Source of the DNA: Candidatus Aminicenantota bacterium
GTDB lineage: Bacteria > Acidobacteriota > Aminicenantia > Aminicenantales > Aminicenantaceae
Length of the DNA: 34,810 bases
Reading direction: 5' to 3'
NCBI GenBank assembly: GCA_004377005.1
Contig: SOIV01000271.1
Location: 1-34,810, forward strand
Shown here: positions 13,487-20,722 of the stretch, in pieces
How positions within the stretch are numbered: position 1 is the stretch's first letter
Layout of the letters: every line of letters starts with the position of its first letter
Notes under the pieces: model-generated
The model's input: the letters and a program-made list of their open reading frames with translations, nothing else
The model's database searches: none
What the model was told of the DNA's origin: nothing
Program-made: the position numbers and the translations under genes

Positions 13487-15601
13487 TTGAAAAAGAAAAA
13501 ATCATACATTAAATTCCTGTTTTTCATACTTACTCTGTCAATTATTGGCTCTGCCCCGCTGCCGGGCGAGGAAAGAATAAGCAACGTCCGCTATGAAATT
13601 TGGGTAGAGCTGGATGATCAAAACAAAATGCTCCACGGAAAAGAAAATATTACCTGGCACAATAACACTCGAGATGATGTCCAGGATATGTGGTTTCATC
13701 TTTACTACAATGCTTTTAAAAACGAGAAAAGCACCACGATTCAGGAATCAAAAGAAGAATGGTTTGGAGAGTTTGGCATAGAGATAAAAGAAGGTAGATG
13801 GGGTTGGGTAGATGTCACCAGTATTAAGCTGGCTGATGGCCCGGATTTAAAGCCGACTATGGAATTTATCACCCAAGACAAACCCGTTCATCCAGGCGAC
13901 CAGACAGTCATGCGAGTGTGTTTTCCTGAGCCCGCAAAGCCAGGCGAGGAGGTTCATCTTCAACTTGAATTTGAGTCAAAAATTCCAAGATCGGTTCATC
14001 GCTCAAGCTATTACCAGAATTCTTATTTTATCGCCCAGTGGTTCCCGAAGCCCGGCGTCTACGAGGAAGGGAAAGGCTGGAACTGTCATGAGTATCATCT
14101 AAACTCTGAATTTTATGCAGATTTTGCAGAGTTCACTGTTCATATCACCGTGCCTGAAGATTTTAAGGTGGGGGCCTCAGGCAAACAGATAAAAACTGTT
14201 CCTGATGATGAGAAAAAAACAGTAACTTATACTTATTACCAGGAAAATATTCATGATTTTGCCTGGACAGCAGACCCTGATTTCATCAAAGTCGAGCGTA
14301 ATTTTATCGCAGATAAAGAAGTAAGCCTTGAAGAATACGAAGAAGTCGCCCGCATGCTTCAGCTTCCCCTGGAAGAGGTAAAGCTTCCTGATGTCAAGAT
14401 GATTCTTCTCATAGAACCCGAGCATAAACGACAGATCGACCGCCATTTTAAAGCCTTGAGGATGGCCATAAAGTATTACGGCCTCTGGTATGGTCCGTAT
14501 CCTTATGAAACCGTGACCATGGTTGACCCTCCTTTCAGGACTCGCAGCGGAGGAATGGAATATCCGACCTTTTTCACCGCCGGGACACGTATCTTAACAA
14601 GCAAAAAGGTGCTTTCTCCTGAAGGAGTTATTGTCCACGAGTTCGGACACGGATACTGGTATGGGTTATGTGCGAATAATGAATTCGAGGAGGCATGGCT
14701 TGATGAAGGGATCAACAGCTATTCTGATGGAAAAGTTTTAGCTGTAGCATACGGACCGAGTGCCATACCTATGTCGTTTAAAAGGATTCCTCTCTCCTGG
14801 TTTTGTAAACTTCCTGAATACTACAACTATGAATTAGAGAGGGCTGCGGCAATAAATGTTGTGGAGCTGGATCCGATTACGACTGTTTCCTGGAAATTTC
14901 ATGACAGAGGAAGCTACGGATTAAACGTCTATGATCGTGCCTCTGTCTGCTTACATACTCTGGAAGGATTGGTTGGAGAAGAGATGATGCTCCGAATTCT
15001 GCGAACATTTCAGATGCGTTTCCGATACAAGCATCCCCAGACCCAGGATTTCATCGATGTCGTTAATGAAGTAACAGGAAGAGATCTGAGCTGGTTTTTT
15101 GAAGAATTGTTTTTTGGTACTTTAAACTTTGATTATGGGATATCTTCAGTCGCATCTAAAGAGAAAAAAAAGTATGTTCGAGGGGTTTTTGATGTCGATG
15201 GGAGAAAAGAAGAGATTACTTCAAAGAGAATAAAAAAAATGGAGAAAGAAGATAAAAAATCCGACGATAAAAAGTATTACGTCACAGAGGTAAAAGTCAG
15301 GCGGTTTGGTGAAGCCCGGGTGCGGGGCGATACAGTTATGAAACTTAAAGTCGTATTTGAAGATGGCTCAGAAGAAGTAATAAACTGGAGAGGACAAGAA
15401 AGATGGAAAAAGTTCACTTTTGAAAAGCCGGCAAAGGCCAAGTATGCTCAGATCGATCCAGACAATATCTGGCTTGTTGATTCCAACCTAACAAATAATA
15501 GTCTCAAGAGGAAGCCGTCTCGAAAGGGTATTTTTAAGGTGGCCACTGAACTTCTCTTCTTAATACAGAATTACCTTCAATGCGCCGCGTCCCTAATCTG
15601 A
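13487..15601 (+). CDS. Secreted M1-family (gluzincin) metallopeptidase
   Basis: A 704-aa zinc peptidase of the M1 aminopeptidase type. The start is a TTG with a well placed AGGAGAG SD six bases upstream. A Lys-rich signal peptide follows (residues 1-25: FLFFILTLSIIGSA). The N-terminal beta domain is followed by an exopeptidase-like GGMEYP motif (near 360) and the HEFGH-x18-E zinc site (H384, H388, E407). M1 members with this layout hydrolyse peptides or, in relatives, leukotrienes. Here the substrate would be extracytoplasmic protein fragments. The tail (about 560-704) has a beta-rich, Lys-rich region. It is followed closely by a membrane-protein gene, probably co-transcribed. Confidence 0.88.
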   Translation: MKKKKSYIKFLFFILTLSIIGSAPLPGEERISNVRYEIWVELDDQNKMLHGKENITWHNNTRDDVQDMWFHLYYNAFKNEKSTTIQESKEEWFGEFGIEIKEGRWGWVDVTSIKLADGPDLKPTMEFITQDKPVHPGDQTVMRVCFPEPAKPGEEVHLQLEFESKIPRSVHRSSYYQNSYFIAQWFPKPGVYEEGKGWNCHEYHLNSEFYADFAEFTVHITVPEDFKVGASGKQIKTVPDDEKKTVTYTYYQENIHDFAWTADPDFIKVERNFIADKEVSLEEYEEVARMLQLPLEEVKLPDVKMILLIEPEHKRQIDRHFKALRMAIKYYGLWYGPYPYETVTMVDPPFRTRSGGMEYPTFFTAGTRILTSKKVLSPEGVIVHEFGHGYWYGLCANNEFEEAWLDEGINSYSDGKVLAVAYGPSAIPMSFKRIPLSWFCKLPEYYNYELERAAAINVVELDPITTVSWKFHDRGSYGLNVYDRASVCLHTLEGLVGEEMMLRILRTFQMRFRYKHPQTQDFIDVVNEVTGRDLSWFFEELFFGTLNFDYGISSVASKEKKKYVRGVFDVDGRKEEITSKRIKKMEKEDKKSDDKKYYVTEVKVRRFGEARVRGDTVMKLKVVFEDGSEEVINWRGQERWKKFTFEKPAKAKYAQIDPDNIWLVDSNLTNNSLKRKPSRKGIFKVATELLFLIQNYLQCAASLI

Positions 15602-15618
15602 AAGGAAAGGAGAAGGAA

Positions 15619-16485
15619 ATGAAAATTCTTAATACATTCGAAAAAGGATTTCAAACCACCAATAAAAGATTAAAAATGGTGGTTTATCTGTGGCTCATAA
15701 ATTTTATATATTCAGTGCTGCTCGTCACTCCTGTTTATTTTTTGCTAAAAAAAGATTTATCCGGCTCGCTCATGGCTGACCAGATAATAAAAGGGACGAG
15801 CTTACTATGGCTGGGTGATATCATATATAAATATCAGGATGTATTTCCGGCCCTGGTGGGATGGTTTCTTATCCCGGGAATTTTCTTCATGCTGCTCTAT
15901 ATTTTCCTGTATGGAGGCATAATCGGCAGGATTGCTGCCCAGGATGAGAAAATGAAAATGACAAGTTTTCTGGCTGATTGCAGCAAGTATTTCTTCACCT
16001 TTTTAAGGGTTTTCTTGATATCGCTCGTAGCCTATTTAGTGGTTTTTGGAGGCATTCACAGTATTATTTCTGCTTTATTTAACCTTTGGAAAAAAAGCGC
16101 CTCAACAGAATGGCCGCTTATTCTTTCATCCATTCTTGAGTTTCTGATTCTGGTTCTCCTTTTTTCGATTGTAAGGATGTTCTTTGATTATGTCAGAGTG
16201 AGACTTGTGGTTGAGAAGAGCAAGAAGACGATAAGAGCAACGCTCCTCAATGTAACTTTTATCGGAAAACGGTTTTTTAAGGCCTGGTTTCTGTATCTTC
16301 TCGTAGGATTGATTACTGCTGTTTTTGGCGTTATTTATCTTGCTGTATACCAGCTTTTACCAAAGATAGGGATTCTCCTGATTGTGGGCTTTATCTGGCA
16401 GCAGACGTATGTCCTCTCGAGAATGTGGACGAAAATATTGTTCTATTCTACAGAGTATCATTTCTTAAATTTTCATAAAGAGTAA
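15619..16485 (+). CDS. Multi-pass membrane protein of unknown function
   Basis: A 288-aa protein with about six hydrophobic segments, at roughly residues 20-45, 78-108, 130-155, 170-195, 225-250 and 255-275. The track begins at ATG 15580, overlapping the peptidase gene, but ATG 15619 (MKILNTFEKGF...) follows AGGAGAAGGAA and is preferred. The loops are charged, and the DYVRVRLVVEKSKKT stretch between helices resembles proteins loosely annotated as DUF4013-like or glycerophosphodiester-type membrane domains, but I do not recognise it with certainty. The gap to the upstream peptidase is 17 bases, so one operon is likely. A CCAAAA...TTTTTGG hairpin lies just downstream (about 16517-16538). Confidence 0.7.
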   Translation: MKILNTFEKGFQTTNKRLKMVVYLWLINFIYSVLLVTPVYFLLKKDLSGSLMADQIIKGTSLLWLGDIIYKYQDVFPALVGWFLIPGIFFMLLYIFLYGGIIGRIAAQDEKMKMTSFLADCSKYFFTFLRVFLISLVAYLVVFGGIHSIISALFNLWKKSASTEWPLILSSILEFLILVLLFSIVRMFFDYVRVRLVVEKSKKTIRATLLNVTFIGKRFFKAWFLYLLVGLITAVFGVIYLAVYQLLPKIGILLIVGFIWQQTYVLSRMWTKILFYSTEYHFLNFHKE

Positions 16486-16606
16486 GCTCAGGATAATATT
16501 TATTCCAAATTTCTTACATCCCAAAACGAACCTTTTTGGACTATAGTGCGTCTATAAGGTTAAATGGTGCATCTTAATGATTTATATAATATTTAAGGAG
16601 GAGTCT

Positions 16607-17467
16607 ATGAAATTAAAGAAAGTATTTGCAATCATTCCTTTTTTCGCTCTTTTGATTTTGTTCCTTTCTTCCCTTCCTCTCACCGCTGAAGCTTCCTCTG
16701 GTTCTGGTGACATTCTTTCTGCACTTTTCGGCAAGGAAGAAAGTGAAGAATTCTCCAGGGTATTGCCCCTAAAACCTGGTGGAACTTTTAATCTCAAGAA
16801 CGTAAACGGTTCCATCACCATCACGACCTGGAAGGAAGACAAAGTAGACATTAAAGCCCTGAAAACTACCAAGGGCGATCCTGATAAGCTGAAGGAAGTA
16901 AAAATTGAAGTAGAGGCAACCACAAACTCTGTATCTGTAAATACAATCTTTCCCAAATGGAAAAATATTAGAGTAAGCGTAAATTATGAAGTTAAAGTTC
17001 CCCAGGGAGTAAATCTCGGTAAAGTAAGATCAACAAACGGAAGTGTTTACATAACTGGGCCGGTCGGACATACTAACGCCTCTACCACTAACGGAAGAAT
17101 TGAGCTGGATGGGGCAAAAGGCACTATATCCCTTTCCTCCACCAACGGAAGAATAGAAGCAGTGAATATTAGAGGAGAACTTGATGCACACACAACAAAC
17201 GGGACGATTGTGCTGGAGATGCTTTCTTTTGAGGACACAATAAAAGCAAAAACCACGAATGGCAGTATTACTCTAAGGGTTGGTTCTTTAGAGAAAGTTA
17301 ATGCTGATTTTAATGCCAGAACAGTAAACGGAAGTATATCTTTGGATTTACCTGTTACTCTTAAAAGTATGAAAAAATCAAGACGCAGTCTTGAAGGTCA
17401 AATTGGTCAGGGAGGACCTGAGATCTCGCTCAGGACAACAAACGGTTCGATTAAGATTACAAAATAA
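16607..17467 (+). CDS. Secreted DUF4097-type beta-helix repeat protein
   Basis: A 286-aa exported protein. The signal peptide spans residues 1 to about 29 (hydrophobic FFALLILFLSSLPLTAEA). The mature part consists of short repeats with the pattern (T/S/V)-x-N-G-(S/R/T)-(I/V). At least eight occur (VNGSIT, STNGSVY, TTNGRIE, STNGRIE, TTNGTIV, TTNGSIT, TVNGSIS, TTNGSIK), as in DUF4097 proteins, which form right-handed beta-solenoid-like stacks. Function in the envelope is unknown. ATG 16607 follows AAGGAGGAG, and the track's earlier start at 16577 lacks an SD. A weak AAGAA/TTCTT hairpin begins at the stop codon. Confidence 0.85.
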   Translation: MKLKKVFAIIPFFALLILFLSSLPLTAEASSGSGDILSALFGKEESEEFSRVLPLKPGGTFNLKNVNGSITITTWKEDKVDIKALKTTKGDPDKLKEVKIEVEATTNSVSVNTIFPKWKNIRVSVNYEVKVPQGVNLGKVRSTNGSVYITGPVGHTNASTTNGRIELDGAKGTISLSSTNGRIEAVNIRGELDAHTTNGTIVLEMLSFEDTIKAKTTNGSITLRVGSLEKVNADFNARTVNGSISLDLPVTLKSMKKSRRSLEGQIGQGGPEISLRTTNGSIKITK

Positions 17468-17649
17468 GAATTTAGTTCTTCTCTTTCTTCAAAATAAACA
17501 GAAAGCAATCATTTCATCCATCTATACCTTCTAGACTTTGAGATAATCCTTCTTAATTAGGGCTATATATTAACAGTAGTCTTATTTCGAAGCAATTGTT
17601 CTCTTATATTGTTAGTGGACGAATAAATGAGCAATATGAATTTATAACA

Positions 17650-17703
17650 AAAAAGGGGCCTTGAATGAAGGGGGATATCCCGATTTTATGTGTCCCCATT
17701 TTA
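17650..17703. repeat. Short GGGG...CCCC-ended repeat remnant with GGGATATCCC palindrome
   Basis: The 316-base gap between the DUF4097 and tldD genes (17468-17783) holds no gene. At 17650-17703 an imperfect terminal repeat (AAAAAGGGG... and ...CCCCATTTT) encloses a perfect GGGATATCCC palindrome at 17672-17681. The TGTCCCC end resembles the GGGGACA ends of the elements at 9421 and 20700, so it may be a decayed member of the same group. It sits immediately upstream of the tldD promoter. Confidence 0.4.
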
Positions 17704-17720
17704 AGTTTTCTTTTTTCTTT

Positions 17721-17749
17721 TTGCCATAAGGATTTGAGTCCGATATAAT
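17721..17749 (+). promoter_or_regulatory. Sigma70-type promoter of tldD-pmbA
   Basis: TTGCCA (17721-17726) and a perfect TATAAT (17744-17749) are spaced by exactly 17 bases. They lie 35 bases before the tldD ATG, which has a GGAGGTAA SD. Predicted transcription would begin near 17756. This is the best-formed promoter in the window. Confidence 0.75.
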
Positions 17750-17783
17750 TACGAACTACATAAAATTAATTTGGAGGTAAAGC

Positions 17784-19322
17784 ATGAAGTTTAGAGGTTA
17801 TTTTGTCGAAGACATACCTCGTCGAAAATTTCTCAAGATGAGCCTTAAAGGAGGAATTGCGCTGGCAGCAACGCCTGCTCTTATGACAGAACTTTTATCT
17901 TATAAGGGCTCAGAAAAAGCTGGAGCTAAGTTGACGCTGGATCCTCAAATCCTGAAAAAAACCATAAAGCATGCCCTTGAAAAAGGTGGTGAATTTGCAG
18001 AGGTATACGTGGAAAACAGAATTTCTCGCAGTATATTGATGGAGGAATCTAAATTCAAGAGTGGAGTATTCGCCTTAAGTCAGGGCGCAGGCGTAAGAGT
18101 CATATCTGGAGATAAGACTGGATATGCATACACAGACGATATCACCGAAGAGAAGCTCATGAATGCTGCTGAAGACGCCTCTTTTATTGCCAGAGGGACT
18201 AAAGCAACAGGCCCTGTGGATTTAAAGAAAGCCAAAAGGAAATCTTTTATTACAGTCAAGCTTCCTCTTGAAGGAGTGGCAGACGAGAAGCGCCTCGAGG
18301 TTATGAAGCGAGCCAACCAGGCTGCTTTGGATTATGACCCAAAAATTAAGATGGCTTCAATCAGCTATTATGATGAGACCAGAGGCAGAACCGTTGCCAA
18401 TAGTGAAGGACTCCTGTTGAGTGATGAGCTGCCGCTTCTGTTCTTTATCGTTCAAACCCTGGGCGTTGGAAAAGACACTCGCCATATGGGACGAGAGAGA
18501 CTCAGCCGCCATTCTGGATTTGAAATGTTTGATGAAGTCAGTCCCGAAGAGGTAGCGCAAACATGTGCTCGAGAATCAATTGCCATGCTTGAGGCCAAAG
18601 ATGCTCCGGCAGGAATAATGGATGTTGTCATGCAAAACGGATGGGGCGGCGTTCTTATCCATGAGGCTGTAGGGCATCCTCTGGAAGGAGATGGTATCGC
18701 CAGGAAGACCGGAGTTTTTACGAGCAAGATGGGAAAGAAAGTGGCCAGTGATGTTTTTACCATGGTGGATGATGGAACTTTGCCCAATTTCAGAGGAACT
18801 ACAAATTTTGATGATGAAGGAACCCAAATGAAGCGGAATGTTTTGATAAAAGATGGAGTTCTTATGAAATACATGACCGATATACTTTCAGCAAAGCAGC
18901 TGAAAATGGAGCGTACCGGAAATGGAAGGCGCGAAAGTTTCCGTTACATCCCGATTCCTCGTATGACAAATACTTTTATCGAAAAAGGGAAGGATAAACC
19001 TGAAGATATTCTCGCCTCCACCAAGAAAGGTTTGTATGTCCAGAGCCTTAGCGGAGGAAGTGTTAATCCCATAACAGGGATGTTCAATTTTACCTGCCGC
19101 GAAGCTTACTTGATTGAAGACGGAAAGAAGACGACTCCTGTCAAGGGAGCAACTCTTATCGGAAGCTGCCTGGATGTCATCGTAAACGTAGATGCGGTCG
19201 GGGATAATCTTGCTTTTGGTCCAGGAATTTGTGGTAAGGGACAGGCAGCCGAGGTATCGGCCGGACAGCCCACTGTGAGGATTCGTGGCATAAACGTGGG
19301 CGGCAGCAGGGCAAGAAGATGA
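17784..19322 (+). CDS. tldD: TldD/PmbA-family metalloprotease subunit TldD with Tat-type signal
   Basis: A 512-aa TldD homologue, the catalytic subunit of the TldD/TldE peptidase that processes unfolded or modified peptides (microcin B17, CcdA, RiPP precursors). The zinc motif HEAVGHPLEGD (HExxxH, H293-H298) is intact and the third ligand, Cys483, lies in GPGICGKGQ near the C-terminus. Unlike E. coli TldD, it begins with PRRKFLKMS and a hydrophobic GGIALAATPALM stretch, which is a twin-arginine export signal, so it is probably exported folded. It has its own promoter and SD. pmbA follows after 25 bases. Confidence 0.92.
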   Translation: MKFRGYFVEDIPRRKFLKMSLKGGIALAATPALMTELLSYKGSEKAGAKLTLDPQILKKTIKHALEKGGEFAEVYVENRISRSILMEESKFKSGVFALSQGAGVRVISGDKTGYAYTDDITEEKLMNAAEDASFIARGTKATGPVDLKKAKRKSFITVKLPLEGVADEKRLEVMKRANQAALDYDPKIKMASISYYDETRGRTVANSEGLLLSDELPLLFFIVQTLGVGKDTRHMGRERLSRHSGFEMFDEVSPEEVAQTCARESIAMLEAKDAPAGIMDVVMQNGWGGVLIHEAVGHPLEGDGIARKTGVFTSKMGKKVASDVFTMVDDGTLPNFRGTTNFDDEGTQMKRNVLIKDGVLMKYMTDILSAKQLKMERTGNGRRESFRYIPIPRMTNTFIEKGKDKPEDILASTKKGLYVQSLSGGSVNPITGMFNFTCREAYLIEDGKKTTPVKGATLIGSCLDVIVNVDAVGDNLAFGPGICGKGQAAEVSAGQPTVRIRGINVGGSRARR

Positions 19323-19347
19323 ATAAATCGAGAGAAAGGAGATAATC

Positions 19348-20682
19348 ATGGACTATAAAGGATTATCAGAACAACTTGTTAAGAAATGTTTGAAGCTGGG
19401 CGCCGATGAAGCAGAGGTTTACATAGAATCAGGACGTAACCTCAACATCAGAGTGCGCAACGGGGAAGTAGAAACGGTTCAGGAGGCAGGTTCTCACGGC
19501 GTCGGTTTTAGAGTCTTCGTCCAAAAAAGGATGGCTTTTTCAAGCTGCAATGATTTTTCAGATAAAGCCCTGGAGAATTCTATAGAAAGTGCAGTCAGGT
19601 TTGCTAAGAACACGACTCCTGATGAGAATAATGTGCTTCCTGATGATAAAGGGATAACAAAAGTTGGAATGCTCTACGATCCCCAGATAAGCCAGATCCC
19701 TAAGGAGAAGAAAATAGAGATGGCCAAGAAAGTAGAGAAACTAGCTATGAAAGACACCCGTATCACAAAGAGCAGCGGTGCCAGCTACTCAGAAGGAGAA
19801 AAAGAGATTTTCCTGGCTAACTCGAACGGGTTGAGTAAGAGTTCAAAAATTTCGGTTTGTTCTTATGGCGTTTATGTTGTGGCGGAGAAAGGAGAGCAGA
19901 AATCTTCAGGAGGGGAGTACTGTTCGAGGCGGTTTTTTGCTGATTTGAAGCCACCCGAAGAAATCGCAGAAAAAGCAGCAAAAGAGGCTTATGAAATGCT
20001 CGATCCTCAAATGGTCGAAACGCAAAAAGCTACGGTTATTTTTGATCCTGATGTGGCCAGGGCAATTTTAGGAGGAATTTTAGCTGCCATAAACGGTGAG
20101 CGTGTTCTTCAAGGAAGAAGCTTTCTGGCAAAAAAGATGAACCAGAAGATTGCCTCAGAATTGATAACGATCATCGATGATGGCACCAGGCCAAAAGGAT
20201 TGGGTAGCAAGCCCTTTGATGGAGAAGGCGTCCCGACTCAAAAAAGGATAATTGTCGATCGAGGCATCCTTAAGGGTTTTATGTATAACACCATCGTTGC
20301 TAAAAGAGCAGGTGTGAAGAGCACTGGAAATGCCTCAAGACGCGGTTTTACAAGTCTGCCGGGTATTGGTGCCCATAATTTTTACATGGGAGCAGGAAAG
20401 AGCTCTTGCGATGAAATTATCAAGAAGACAGAAAAGGGGCTTTTGCTTAAGGGTGTTACCGGTTACGGCATAGCGTCGGTCAGCGGAAATTTCAGCGGAG
20501 GAGCTTCTGGTTTTTGGGTAGAAAACGGGAAGATAGCCTTTCCGGTGAGAGGTTTGACCATAGCCGGATCCGCATTTGAAATGCTTAATAATATCGATAT
20601 GGTTGGAGATGACCTTGACTTAACTCGAAGCTTCACAGCCCCCACATTCCGCATCAAGTCAATGCAAATTGGAGGCAAATAA
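19348..20682 (+). CDS. pmbA: TldE/PmbA-family peptidase subunit
   Basis: A 444-aa partner subunit of TldD. It has the family fold and blocks (AEVYIESGRNLNIRVRNGEVE, GVGFRVFVQKRMAFSS, GTRPKGLGSKPFDGEG, FTAPTFRIKSM) and lacks the HExxxH zinc motif, as expected for TldE. In the heterodimer it shapes the substrate cavity. There is no signal peptide or Tat motif, in contrast to the adjacent TldD. A GAAAGGAG SD is placed seven to eight bases before the ATG. It is probably co-transcribed with tldD. The stop codon is followed by a short GGGGACAGG repeat end, and the next gene converges from the other strand. Confidence 0.92.
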   Translation: MDYKGLSEQLVKKCLKLGADEAEVYIESGRNLNIRVRNGEVETVQEAGSHGVGFRVFVQKRMAFSSCNDFSDKALENSIESAVRFAKNTTPDENNVLPDDKGITKVGMLYDPQISQIPKEKKIEMAKKVEKLAMKDTRITKSSGASYSEGEKEIFLANSNGLSKSSKISVCSYGVYVVAEKGEQKSSGGEYCSRRFFADLKPPEEIAEKAAKEAYEMLDPQMVETQKATVIFDPDVARAILGGILAAINGERVLQGRSFLAKKMNQKIASELITIIDDGTRPKGLGSKPFDGEGVPTQKRIIVDRGILKGFMYNTIVAKRAGVKSTGNASRRGFTSLPGIGAHNFYMGAGKSSCDEIIKKTEKGLLLKGVTGYGIASVSGNFSGGASGFWVENGKIAFPVRGLTIAGSAFEMLNNIDMVGDDLDLTRSFTAPTFRIKSMQIGGK

Positions 20683-20699
20683 AAAAGGGACATATAAAA

Positions 20700-20717
20700 G
20701 GGGACAGGCTACTTTTT
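20700..20717. repeat. Solo copy of the GGGGACAGGCTACTTTTT repeat end
   Basis: These 18 bases are identical to the left end of the hairpin element at 9421-9438. They lie in the 40-base gap between the convergent pmbA and DUF5916 genes. A degenerate GGGACA copy (20688-20693) sits just before. No second arm is seen, so this is a solo end or a decayed element. The T-rich flank may help terminate pmbA transcription. Confidence 0.6.
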
Positions 20718-20722
20718 CTTTT

